From assembly GCA_023423695.1 (NCBI GenBank), contig JAFAFA010000149.1, positions 36,445 through 100,444 on the forward strand: DNA of 64,000 bases. Direction: 5' to 3'. Below are positions 8,292 through 16,491 of the stretch, in pieces. Position numbers and translations under genes: made by a program. The first letter of the stretch is position 1. Each line of letters starts with the position of its first letter. This stretch comes from Pseudomonadota bacterium. Lineage in GTDB: Bacteria > Pseudomonadota > Alphaproteobacteria > Azospirillales > Azospirillaceae. Below the pieces are notes generated by a model. That model searched no databases. It was not told where the DNA came from and saw nothing but the letters and a program-made list of their open reading frames with translations.

Positions 8292-9332
8292 ATGATGATC
8301 CGCCGCACCATTCTGCCGGGCACTTGCGCATTGGCGCTGCTTGCCGCCGTTCCGACCGCCTCCCCGGCCGGGGCCGCCACCCGCCTGACCGTCTACACCG
8401 CGCTGGAGAACGAGCAGCTCACCCCCTACAAGAAGGCGTTCGAGGCCGACAATCCCGGCATAGAGATCGAGTGGGTGCGCGATTCCACCGGCGTCGTCAC
8501 CGCCAAGCTGCTGGCCGAGAAGGACAATCCCAAGGCCGACGTGGTGTGGGGCCTCGCCGCCTCCAGCCTGATGATCCTGGATGCCCAGGGCATGCTGATG
8601 CCCTACCAGCCCAAGGGTGCCGAAGCGTTGAAGCCGGGCTTCCGCGACACCAAGACTCCGCCGGCCTGGGTCGGCATGGATGCCTGGATGGCGGCCATCT
8701 GCTTCAACACGGCCGAGGCGGAGAAGAAGAAGCTGCCGAAGCCGACCTCCTGGGCCGACCTGCTGAAGCCCGAATACAAGGGCCAGATCGTCATGCCGAA
8801 CCCGGCCTCGTCGGGCACCGGCTTCCTCGCCGTGTCGGGCTGGCTGCAGACCATGGGCGGCGAGAAGGCCTGGGGCTACATGGACAAGCTGAACGACAAC
8901 ATCGCGCTCTACACCCATTCGGGGTCCAAGCCCTGCAAGATGGCGGCGTCCGGCGAATACCCGATCGGCATCTCCATCGAATACACCGGCGCCCAGCAGA
9001 AGACCAAGGGCGCGCCGATCGACGTGATCCTGGCCTCCGAAGGGGTGGGCTGGGAGATGGAGGCGACGGCCATCGTCAAGGGCACCCGCAATGCCGAGGC
9101 CGCGAAGGCGCTCGCCGACTGGGCGGCCAGCCGCACGGCGAACGAGCAGTATGTGAACTTCTATCAGGTCACGGCGCATCCGGGCGTGACTAAGGAGACG
9201 CCGAACTATCCGAAGAACGCGGAAGCGGCGATGAACAAGACCAACGACTTTGTCTGGGCCGCCGCCAACCGCGACCGCGTCCTGGCTGATTGGGAAAAGC
9301 GCTACGGCGCCAAGTCCGAACCGAAGAGCTGA
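8292..9332 (+). CDS. phnS: ABC transporter substrate-binding protein, 2-aminoethylphosphonate type
   Basis: This 346-residue secreted protein has a signal peptide (MMIRRTILPG, then a hydrophobic run ending near PAGAA around residue 29) and the extracellular solute-binding fold 1 seen in iron and aminoethylphosphonate receptors: LTVYTALENEQL at the N-terminus, VTAKLLAEKDNPKADVVWGL, and MPNPASSGTGFL. A TTG 18 bases upstream is in frame, but the ATG at 8292 sits after GGGAGC. It should bind AEP in the periplasm and deliver it to the ATPase/permease pair encoded next. AEP specificity is inferred mainly from synteny with phnW/phnX and from resemblance to the PhnS2 class; an iron-binding receptor of the same fold is the main alternative. 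Confidence 0.85.
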   Translation: MMIRRTILPGTCALALLAAVPTASPAGAATRLTVYTALENEQLTPYKKAFEADNPGIEIEWVRDSTGVVTAKLLAEKDNPKADVVWGLAASSLMILDAQGMLMPYQPKGAEALKPGFRDTKTPPAWVGMDAWMAAICFNTAEAEKKKLPKPTSWADLLKPEYKGQIVMPNPASSGTGFLAVSGWLQTMGGEKAWGYMDKLNDNIALYTHSGSKPCKMAASGEYPIGISIEYTGAQQKTKGAPIDVILASEGVGWEMEATAIVKGTRNAEAAKALADWAASRTANEQYVNFYQVTAHPGVTKETPNYPKNAEAAMNKTNDFVWAAANRDRVLADWEKRYGAKSEPKS

Positions 9333-9427
9333 CGCCGGCAACCGCCGAGCCTAGCCATATCGAACCGACGGGCGGGTGCCGCGTGCGCCCGTCCGTCCTT
9401 TCCGTTTCCCGCCGGGACACACCGCCA

Positions 9428-10513
9428 ATGACCGCCGTAACCGCCGCCGCGCCCCATCTCCGCCTGGACACCATCGTCAAGACATTCGGCACCTTCACCG
9501 CGCTGAAGGGCGTGTCGCTCGACATCCGGCGCGGCGAGTTCGTCTGCTTCCTGGGGCCGTCCGGCTGCGGCAAGACCACGCTGCTGCGGGTGATCGCCGG
9601 GCTTGATCCGCAGAGCGGCGGGACGGTGTGGCTGGGCGACCGCGACGTATCGCGCCTGCCGCCGTCGGCCCGCGATTACGGCATCGTCTTCCAGTCCTAC
9701 GCGCTGTTCCCGAACCTGACCGTTTACAAGAACGTCGCCTACGGCCTGAAGCTTGGCCGGGCCGCCGAACGGGCGCGGGTGGAGGAACTGCTGGCGCTGG
9801 TCGGCCTGCCCGACGCCGGTCCGAAATACCCGGGCCAGCTTTCGGGCGGCCAGCAGCAGCGGGTTGCGCTGGCCCGCGCGCTGGCGCCCTCCCCCGGCCT
9901 GCTTCTGCTGGACGAGCCTTTGTCGGCGCTCGACGCGCGGGTGCGGCTGCATCTGCGCCGCCAGATCCGCGACCTGCACCGCCGGCTGGGCATCACCACC
10001 ATCATGGTCACCCACGACCAGGAGGAGGCGCTGACCATGGCCGACCGCATCGTGGTGATGAACAGCGGCGTGATCGAACAGGTCGGCACACCCAACGAGG
10101 TGTATCACCGGCCGGCCAGCCCCTTCGTCGCCGATTTCGTGGGCGCGATGAACTTCCTGCCGGGCGTGCTGGAGGCGCCGGGCCGGGTGCGCCTGGGAGA
10201 TCACGGCTTCGATTGCGACGGCGACCATCTGTCCGCTGCGGCCCCCGGTGCCGCCGTCACCGTCTGCCTGCGGCCGGAGGATGTGCAGGTGCGCGCGGCC
10301 GGCGGCGCCAACACGCTCGACGCGGTGATCGAAAGCCTGGAATTCCTCGGCCCCTTCCACCGTGCCCGGCTGGCCGCCGACGGGCTGGGCGACGCCCGCG
10401 TCACCGCCGACCTGTCGGCCAATCTGGTGCGCGACCTGTCGCTGGATCCCGGCCGCCGGCTGGCGGTGACCCTGCCGCGCGAGCGGCTGCGCGTGTTCGA
10501 GGCGACGCGATGA
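9428..10513 (+). CDS. phnT: ABC transporter ATP-binding protein, 2-aminoethylphosphonate type
   Basis: The 361-residue ATPase has Walker A GPSGCGKTT (about residues 45-53), Q-loop VFQSYALFPNLTV, signature LSGGQQQRVALARAL, Walker B LLLLDEPLSALD and the His switch MVTHDQEEALT. A C-terminal TOBE-like region follows (CLRPEDVQVRA). This is the MalK/PotA-like layout. The frame is open upstream to 9290 without a good ribosome site; the start at 9428 gives MTAVTAAAPHLRLDTIVK, a normal N-terminus. The stop overlaps the permease start as ATGA. It should energise import of aminoethylphosphonate captured by PhnS. Confidence 0.9.
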   Translation: MTAVTAAAPHLRLDTIVKTFGTFTALKGVSLDIRRGEFVCFLGPSGCGKTTLLRVIAGLDPQSGGTVWLGDRDVSRLPPSARDYGIVFQSYALFPNLTVYKNVAYGLKLGRAAERARVEELLALVGLPDAGPKYPGQLSGGQQQRVALARALAPSPGLLLLDEPLSALDARVRLHLRRQIRDLHRRLGITTIMVTHDQEEALTMADRIVVMNSGVIEQVGTPNEVYHRPASPFVADFVGAMNFLPGVLEAPGRVRLGDHGFDCDGDHLSAAAPGAAVTVCLRPEDVQVRAAGGANTLDAVIESLEFLGPFHRARLAADGLGDARVTADLSANLVRDLSLDPGRRLAVTLPRERLRVFEATR

Positions 10514-12234
10514 GCGCGGTGAAGGCAAATGCGCCGAAGCCGTCCTTCTTCGCCGCGCGGCAGTCCGGCCGGCCGGTGGATCGGGGCGAGCGCTGGCTCT
10601 TCGGGCTGGGGATGGGCGGGGTCGCGCTGTTCCTGGCGCTGTTCGTCCTGCTGCCGCTGTGCGCGCTGTTCCTGCGCAGCCTCTACGACCGCGACGGCGC
10701 CTTCGTCGGGCTGGCCAACTTCGCCGTCTTCCTGGAGACGCCGACGCTAGTGCGGTCGGTGGTCAACAGCCTGACGCTGTCGCTGCTGACCACGATCATC
10801 ACGGTGGCGCTGGCCTTCCTCTACGCCTTCTGCCTGACCCGCACGGCGATGGCGGGCAAGGGGCTGTTCCGGCTGCTGGCGCAGATCCCGCTGCTGGCGC
10901 CGTCGCTGCTGCCGGCCATCGCGCTGGTCTATCTCTTCGGCAACAAGGGCGTCCTGCGCGGCCTGCTGATGGGGGAGAGCATCTACGGTCCCATCGGCAT
11001 TGTGATGGGCGAGGTCTTCTACGCCTTCCCGCATGCGGTGATGATCCTGACCGTGGCGCTGTCGACCTCCGACGCCCGCCTGTACGAGGCGGCGGAGGCA
11101 CTGGGGGCAGGGGCGTGGAAGCGCTTCGTCACCATCACCCTGCCCGGCGTGCGCTATGGCCTGATCTCCGCCGTCTTCGTGGTGTTCACGCTGGTGGTCA
11201 CCGATTTCGGTGTGCCCAAGGTGATCGGCGGCTCCACCAACATGCTGGCGACCGACGTCTACAAGCAGGTGGTGGGCCTGCAGAATTTCGGCATGGGGGC
11301 GGTGGTCGGCATCGTCCTGCTTCTGCCGGCGGTGCTGGCCTTCGTCGCCGACTGGTTCGGCCAGCGCCGGCAGATGGCGCTGCTGTCCGCCCGCTCCGTG
11401 CCGTTCCAGCCGCGCCCGAACCCGGTCGGCGACCGGCTGGCCTTTCTGTTCTGCGCGCTTGTCGGCGGCCTGCTGCTGGGTCTGCTGGGGGTGGCCGGCT
11501 TCGCCTCCATCGTCTCCTTCTGGCCCTACAACCTGACGCCGACCCTGGCGAACTATGATTTCGCCGAGCTCGATGCGGCGGGCTGGAGCAGCTACGCCAA
11601 CAGCCTGACCCTGGCCTTCTGGACCGCGCTGGCCGGCACCGCCATCGTCTTCACCGGCGCCTGGCTGGTGGAACGGGCGCCGGGGCGCGCGGTGATGAAG
11701 GGCACGGTGCGGCTGATGGCGATCCTGCCGCTGGCGGTGCCGGGGATGGTGCTGGGCCTCGCCTACATCTTCTTCTTCAACGCGCCGTGGAACCCGCTGG
11801 GCTGGCTCTATCACGGCATGGCGATCCTGGTGCTGGCGACGGTGGCGCATTTCTACACCGTCAGCCACCTGACGGCCGTCACCGCCCTGAAGCAGTTGGA
11901 TGCCGAGTTCGAAGCGGTGTCGGCCAGCCTGAAGGTGCCGGTCTGGTCCACCTTCCTGCGGGTGACGGTGCCCTTGTGCCTGCCGGCCATCCTCGACATC
12001 GCCATCTATTTCTTCGTCAACGCCATGACCACGGTGTCGGCGGTCGTCTTCCTCTATGCGCCGGAAACCAAGCCGGCGTCGGTCGCCGTGCTGAACATGG
12101 ACGACGCCGGCGAAGTGGCGGGGGCAGCCGCCATGGCGATGATGATCGTCCTCACCTCCGCCGTAGTGCGGGCGCTGCATGCCCTGCTGTCGTGGGCGCT
12201 GCAGCGACGGACGGAGGCGTGGCGGCGGCGTTGA
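10510..12234 (+). CDS. phnU: ABC transporter permease with two fused membrane domains, 2-aminoethylphosphonate type
   Basis: The 574-residue protein contains two binding-protein-dependent transport domains in tandem, each with about six membrane helices: one covering roughly residues 35-290 (EAA loop around LYEAAEALGAGAWKRF) and one covering 310-560 (EAA loop around FEAVSASLKVPVWSTF). A single protein therefore supplies both halves of the channel, as in the PhnU2/FbpB-like permeases, and no separate second permease gene is needed. The start overlaps phnT by 4 bases. Its 3' end overlaps the last 83 bases of the convergent LysR gene, so the two transcripts are antisense to each other there. Confidence 0.9.
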   Translation: MSAVKANAPKPSFFAARQSGRPVDRGERWLFGLGMGGVALFLALFVLLPLCALFLRSLYDRDGAFVGLANFAVFLETPTLVRSVVNSLTLSLLTTIITVALAFLYAFCLTRTAMAGKGLFRLLAQIPLLAPSLLPAIALVYLFGNKGVLRGLLMGESIYGPIGIVMGEVFYAFPHAVMILTVALSTSDARLYEAAEALGAGAWKRFVTITLPGVRYGLISAVFVVFTLVVTDFGVPKVIGGSTNMLATDVYKQVVGLQNFGMGAVVGIVLLLPAVLAFVADWFGQRRQMALLSARSVPFQPRPNPVGDRLAFLFCALVGGLLLGLLGVAGFASIVSFWPYNLTPTLANYDFAELDAAGWSSYANSLTLAFWTALAGTAIVFTGAWLVERAPGRAVMKGTVRLMAILPLAVPGMVLGLAYIFFFNAPWNPLGWLYHGMAILVLATVAHFYTVSHLTAVTALKQLDAEFEAVSASLKVPVWSTFLRVTVPLCLPAILDIAIYFFVNAMTTVSAVVFLYAPETKPASVAVLNMDDAGEVAGAAAMAMMIVLTSAVVRALHALLSWALQRRTEAWRRR

Positions 12235-13147
12235 CGCCGGAGCCATCGAGTCCGGACAGGGGGCCGCCCGCCCCCGCCGCCACCTCCCGCGCCAAGTCCA
12301 GGAACGCCCGCACCACCGCGAGCCGGCGGCGTTCGCGCAGGCAGACGACATACTCGTCCATCTCGATCTCGGCCCCGGCGATCGGCAGCAGAACCAGCCG
12401 TCCGTCGCCGGTGAACTCCGCGGCGGAGGTGAAGCCGATGCCCAGCCCCGCCGCCACCGCCTCCACCACCGCCTCGCGGCTTTGAATCTCGATGAATGCT
12501 GCGGGCGTGACCTCCGCCGCCGCCAGCGCGCGTTCGATCAGCCGGCGGGTCATCGATCCCGGCTCCCGCAGCACCAGCCGTTCCGCCGCCAGATCGGTCA
12601 GCGCCACCGCCCGGCGCCGTGCCAGCGGATGCGCCTTCGGCACCAGAACCCGCACCGGATCGCGCCGCAGCGGCAGCACATAGAGCCGGGAGTCCCCCGG
12701 CACGTCGGCCAGCACCGCCACGTCAATGCGCGTCTCCATCAGCCCTTCCAGCATGGTCCGCGAATTGCCGACCGCCAGCGTCACCGTCGGCCCCGGATGC
12801 ATGCTGGTGAAGCGGGCGATCAGCGGCACCGCGTGGAACGGCCCGTCCGCGCCCACCACCAGCGTGCCGCCATCCAGGTGCCGGACCCCGGCCAGCAGTT
12901 CCATCGCCTCCTGCTCCGCCGCGAACAAGCGGCGGGTGACGGCGAACAGCGCCGTGCCGACCTCCGTCAGCACCACCTGACGATTGCCGCGGTCGAACAG
13001 GGTGACGCCATAGGTCTCCTCCAGCGCCTTCACCTCCTGCGAACAGGTCGGCTGCGTCACGTTCAGCAGGCGGGCGGCCTTGGTGAATCCCCCCTCCGTC
13101 GCCACCGCATGGAAGGCGCGAAGCTGGGCGAAGTTCATTGATTTCAT
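12152..13147 (-). CDS. LysR-family regulator of the aminoethylphosphonate genes
   Basis: The 331-residue protein has an N-terminal winged helix (NFAQLRAFHAVATEGGFTKA, then TQPTCSQEVKALEETYGVTLF, residues about 5-65) and a LysR effector domain to about residue 300. The last 30 residues are an alanine-rich tail with no family counterpart that I recognise, encoded antisense to the end of the permease gene. Two start codons are possible, 13147 and 13138; neither has a strong ribosome site. It lies between the transporter genes and the divergent catabolic operon, the usual place for a pathway-specific activator responding to AEP or an intermediate. Confidence 0.88.
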   Translation of the reverse strand: MKSMNFAQLRAFHAVATEGGFTKAARLLNVTQPTCSQEVKALEETYGVTLFDRGNRQVVLTEVGTALFAVTRRLFAAEQEAMELLAGVRHLDGGTLVVGADGPFHAVPLIARFTSMHPGPTVTLAVGNSRTMLEGLMETRIDVAVLADVPGDSRLYVLPLRRDPVRVLVPKAHPLARRRAVALTDLAAERLVLREPGSMTRRLIERALAAAEVTPAAFIEIQSREAVVEAVAAGLGIGFTSAAEFTGDGRLVLLPIAGAEIEMDEYVVCLRERRRLAVVRAFLDLAREVAAGAGGPLSGLDGSGVNAAATPPSVAAAPTTAGHAAPALRRR

Positions 13148-13161
13148 CTATGGACCCATAG
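13148..13161. promoter_or_regulatory. Palindrome at the LysR start: candidate operator
   Basis: CTATGGACCCATAG has two 6-base arms in perfect inverted repeat around a 2-base centre and directly abuts the LysR start codon, 91 bases upstream of phnW. Its place in the 104-base gap shared by lysR and phnW suggests an autoregulatory and divergent control site. It does not match T-N11-A exactly, so the assignment is tentative. Confidence 0.4.
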
Positions 13162-13251
13162 GTCGAATGGATTGGATTTATGATAGGCGAAGCGGCGTCA
13201 TGGGGCCATCCCGACAGTTCGGGTTCTCTTCTCCTTCGGGATTTTCCCCAA

Positions 13252-14370
13252 ATGCCTGACCCCGTGCCCTATCTGCTGACACCCGGTCCATTGACCACCT
13301 CCGCCACCGTCAAGCAGGCGATGCTGCGCGACTGGGGCTCGCGCGACGGCCGCTTCATCGATCTCAATGCCGCCATCCGGGACCGGCTGGTGAGTCTGGC
13401 CGGCGGCAGCGCCGACAGCCATGTCGCGGTCCCCGTCCAGGGCTCCGGCACCTTCGCGGTGGAGGCGATGATCGGCACGCTGGTGCCGCGCGCCGGCCGG
13501 CTGCTTGTGCTGGTCAACGGCGCCTACGGCACCCGCATGGTCCGCATCGCCGAGGTCGCCGGCCGGTCCGTCACCGCGCTGGAGGCGGCGGAGGACCAGC
13601 CGGTGTCGCCCGCCGCCCTGGCCGATGCGCTGGATGCCGATCCGGCGATCACCCATGTCGCCGTCGTCCACTGCGAAACCACCTCCGGCATCCTCAACCC
13701 CATCGAAGCGGTGGCCGAGATTGTCCGGTCCCGTGGCCGCGCCCTGCTGATCGACGCCATGAGCGCCTTCGGCGCGCTGCCCCTCGACATGGCGGCGCTG
13801 GGCGCCGCGGCGGTCGCCGCATCCTCCAACAAATGCCTGGAGGGGGTGCCGGGCATGGGCTTCGTCATCGCCCGCCGGGATGCGCTGGAGCTTGCCAAGG
13901 GCAACGCCCATTCCCTGTCGCTCGACCTGCACGACCAGTGGCACGGCTTCGAGGCGAACGCGCAGTGGCGCTTCACCCCGCCCACCCATGTGGTCGCCGC
14001 CTTCGCCCAGGCGCTGGACGAGCATGAGGCCGAAGGCGGTATCGAGGGGCGCGGCGCCCGTTACCGCGCCAACGCCGCCATCCTGATCGACGGCATGCGG
14101 GCGCTGGGGTTCGAGACGCTGCTGCCCGACCACCTGCAGGCCCCGATCATCGTCACCTTCCGCATGCCGGCCGATCCGGCCTTCGTCTTCACCGAGTTCT
14201 ACGACCTGCTGCGCCAGCGCGGCTTCGTCATCTATCCCGGCAAGCTGACGGTGGCCGACAGTTTCCGCATCGGCTGCATCGGCCGGCTGGGGGCGGAGGA
14301 GATGACCGCCGCCATCGCCGCCATCTGCGCCACCCTGTCCGAGATGGGCGTCGCCTCCGGCGCTCCCTGA
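13252..14370 (+). CDS. phnW: 2-aminoethylphosphonate:pyruvate transaminase
   Basis: The 372-residue class V aminotransferase has the PhnW N-terminus (YLLTPGPLTTSATVKQAM, then DWGSRD), VQGSGTFAVEAMIG, and the PLP lysine in ASSNKCLEGVPGMGFV (Lys194). It converts AEP plus pyruvate to phosphonoacetaldehyde plus alanine, the first committed step of the phosphonatase route. The frame extends upstream, but the ATG at 13252 starts the canonical sequence. It heads a rightward operon phnW-phnX-FAD oxidase-pbfA with short gaps. Confidence 0.95.
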   Translation: MPDPVPYLLTPGPLTTSATVKQAMLRDWGSRDGRFIDLNAAIRDRLVSLAGGSADSHVAVPVQGSGTFAVEAMIGTLVPRAGRLLVLVNGAYGTRMVRIAEVAGRSVTALEAAEDQPVSPAALADALDADPAITHVAVVHCETTSGILNPIEAVAEIVRSRGRALLIDAMSAFGALPLDMAALGAAAVAASSNKCLEGVPGMGFVIARRDALELAKGNAHSLSLDLHDQWHGFEANAQWRFTPPTHVVAAFAQALDEHEAEGGIEGRGARYRANAAILIDGMRALGFETLLPDHLQAPIIVTFRMPADPAFVFTEFYDLLRQRGFVIYPGKLTVADSFRIGCIGRLGAEEMTAAIAAICATLSEMGVASGAP

Positions 14371-14400
14371 CCCTCCCCTTCCGCTCGAAAGCCCGAATCC

Positions 14401-15231
14401 ATGAGCTTCGTCTATTCGCGCCGTTACACCGGCCCGCTGCAGGCCGTCATCCTCGACTGGGCGGGGACCACGGTGGACCATGGCTGCCTCGCCCCGGCCG
14501 GCGCCTTCATGGAAGCCTTCCGCCGCTCCGGAGTCACCATCACGCTGGAGCAGGCCCGCGCCCCCATGGGCATGGCCAAATGGCACCACATCCAGGCGAT
14601 CACCCGCATGGCGCCGGTGGCCGAAGCCTGGACCGCGGTGCATGGCACCGCCCCGACCGACGCCGATGTCGACCAGCTCTACGAGACCTTCCTGCCCCTG
14701 CAGGTGGATGTGGTGGCGCAGCATTCCGACCTGATCCCCGGCGCGGCAGAGACGGTCGTCGCCATGCGGGCGCGCGGGCTGAAGATCGGTTCGACCACCG
14801 GCTATCCGCGCCCGGTGATGGATGTGGTGCAGCGGGTGGCGGACGCGCAGGGCTATGCACCCGACGTCACCGTCTGCGCGGGCGAGACGCCGGCCGGGCG
14901 TCCAGGGCCGGCGATGGCGCTGCGCTGCGTCGTCGAACTGTCGGTCTCGCCGGTGGAGGCCTGCGTGAAGATCGGCGACACCGTGGTCGATGTCGAAGAA
15001 GGGCTGAACGCCGGCATGTGGACCATCGCAATCGCCGACACCGGCAACGAAGTCGGCCTGCCGCTCGCCGACTGGCAGGCGCTGGCGCCGGACCGGCGGG
15101 ATGCACTGCATGCCGCAGCGGCCGACCGGCTGGCGCGGGCCGGCGCCCATTATGTGGTCAGGTCAGTGGCCGAGGCGCTGCCGTTGCTCGACGCCATCGA
15201 AGCGCGGCTGGCGCGCGGCGAGAAGCCGTGA
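14401..15231 (+). CDS. phnX: Phosphonoacetaldehyde hydrolase (phosphonatase)
   Basis: The 276-residue HAD-superfamily enzyme shows the PhnX nucleophile motif VILDWAGTTVDHG (Asp19) and the Schiff-base lysine in MGMAKWHHI (Lys60), followed by TTGYPRPVM and the acidic loop VKIGDTVVDVEEG. It cleaves the C-P bond of phosphonoacetaldehyde to acetaldehyde and phosphate. It lies 30 bases after phnW and its stop overlaps the following gene's GTG start as GTGA, so the products of the pathway are translationally coupled. Length is normal for the family. Confidence 0.96.
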   Translation: MSFVYSRRYTGPLQAVILDWAGTTVDHGCLAPAGAFMEAFRRSGVTITLEQARAPMGMAKWHHIQAITRMAPVAEAWTAVHGTAPTDADVDQLYETFLPLQVDVVAQHSDLIPGAAETVVAMRARGLKIGSTTGYPRPVMDVVQRVADAQGYAPDVTVCAGETPAGRPGPAMALRCVVELSVSPVEACVKIGDTVVDVEEGLNAGMWTIAIADTGNEVGLPLADWQALAPDRRDALHAAAADRLARAGAHYVVRSVAEALPLLDAIEARLARGEKP

Positions 15232-16475
15232 CCATTACTCCCGCCCCCATCGACGGCGCCGACATTGTCATTGTCGGCGCCGGCATCCTGGGTCTGGCGG
15301 TCGCCTGGGCGCTCGGGCGGGCGTTGGGGACCGGCGGCACCCGGTCGGTTCTGGTGGTCGACCGTCATCCGCCCTCGACACAGGCCACGGCGCGGGCCGC
15401 CGCCCTGTTGACCCGCGCCCGCGGCGATGCCGCGACGGCGGCGCTGGTGCGGGACACCTACACCGCCATCACCAGCCTGGAAGAGGAACTGGACGAGGAT
15501 CTCGGGTTGCGGCGGGTCGGCACCCTGCATGTCGCCGCCAGTACCGCACGGGTCGATGCCCTGCGTGCCCTGCTTGCCGCCAGCGCCGATCCGGTGGATT
15601 GGCTGGACGGCGACGGCGCCGCCCGCCTCGCCCCCTGCCTGTCGGCGGAAGCCATCGAGCGCGCCGCCTTCATGCCGCTGGACGGCTTCATCGATCCGGT
15701 GCGGCTGGCCGACGCCTATCGCCGGTCGGCCCGCCATGCCGGCGTCCGGATCAGCACCGGCCTGTCGGTGCAGGCGATCCGGGTGGAGCGCGGTCGTGTG
15801 GCGGGCATCGACACCGACCGGGGCCTCATCGCCGCCCCGGTGGTGGTGAATGCCGCCGGGGCCTGGGCGGCCGGACTGGCCTGGTCCGCCGGGGTCGGAC
15901 TGCCGCAGGCGCCGGTGCGCAGCCAGTATTGGATCACCGAGCCGCGCCCCGACCTGTTCCCCCGCGACCTGCCCGCGCTGGTCATGCCCGATGCCGGCGC
16001 CTATGCCCGTCCGGAACTGGGGGCGCTGCTGTTCGGGTTGCGCGGACGCCGGTCGCTGGCGCTCGACCCGGCGCGGCTTCCCGCCGACACGGCCGGGCTC
16101 GACCTCGACGACTCCGACGGTGGATTGGAGACGCTGGAGGCGGGCTGGCAGGCTCTGGCGCGCCTCTGTCCGCCGCTGCTCCAAGCCGGCATCGCCCATT
16201 ACGTCTCGGGCCTGTCCACCTACACCGCCGACGGCCGCTTCTTGCTCGGCCCTGTTCCTGAGGTGGAGGGGCTGTTCATGGCGACCGGCTGCTGCGGCGC
16301 CGGCATCGCCGCGTCGGGGGGCATCGGCAGGGCGGTGGCGGCGGCCGTCCTCGACCGGCAGGGTGCGGTGGACCTTGCTCCCTTCGCCCCCGGCCGTCTC
16401 GGCGCGCCCGATCCCTTTTCCCCGGCGCTGCGCGACGCCTGCGCCGCCGCACGCTCCGGCAAGACTGCCGGCTGA
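15228..16475 (+). CDS. FAD-dependent amine oxidoreductase of phosphonate catabolism
   Basis: The 415-residue DAO-family flavoprotein (PF01266) starts with GTG overlapping the phnX stop. The dinucleotide motif DIVIVGAGILGLAVAWALG is at residues about 12-30 and the closing FAD motif GLFMATGCCGAGIAASGG near residue 350. Flavin oxidases recur in phosphonatase clusters and have been shown to oxidise N-methyl-AEP, and in some cases AEP itself, directly to phosphonoacetaldehyde. The position between phnX and pbfA makes that the best guess here. Which of the described subtypes it belongs to, and whether it accepts AEP, cannot be decided from sequence alone. A glycine-oxidase-like activity is the alternative. 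Confidence 0.82.
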   Translation: MTITPAPIDGADIVIVGAGILGLAVAWALGRALGTGGTRSVLVVDRHPPSTQATARAAALLTRARGDAATAALVRDTYTAITSLEEELDEDLGLRRVGTLHVAASTARVDALRALLAASADPVDWLDGDGAARLAPCLSAEAIERAAFMPLDGFIDPVRLADAYRRSARHAGVRISTGLSVQAIRVERGRVAGIDTDRGLIAAPVVVNAAGAWAAGLAWSAGVGLPQAPVRSQYWITEPRPDLFPRDLPALVMPDAGAYARPELGALLFGLRGRRSLALDPARLPADTAGLDLDDSDGGLETLEAGWQALARLCPPLLQAGIAHYVSGLSTYTADGRFLLGPVPEVEGLFMATGCCGAGIAASGGIGRAVAAAVLDRQGAVDLAPFAPGRLGAPDPFSPALRDACAAARSGKTAG

Positions 16476-16491
16476 CGATAAGGAAGACCCG

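Noticed and set aside
9628..12234. 868-residue frame ending in the phosphonate permease
   Set aside because: The first 294 residues are an Arg/Ala-rich out-of-frame reading of the ATPase gene; the permease starts at 10510.
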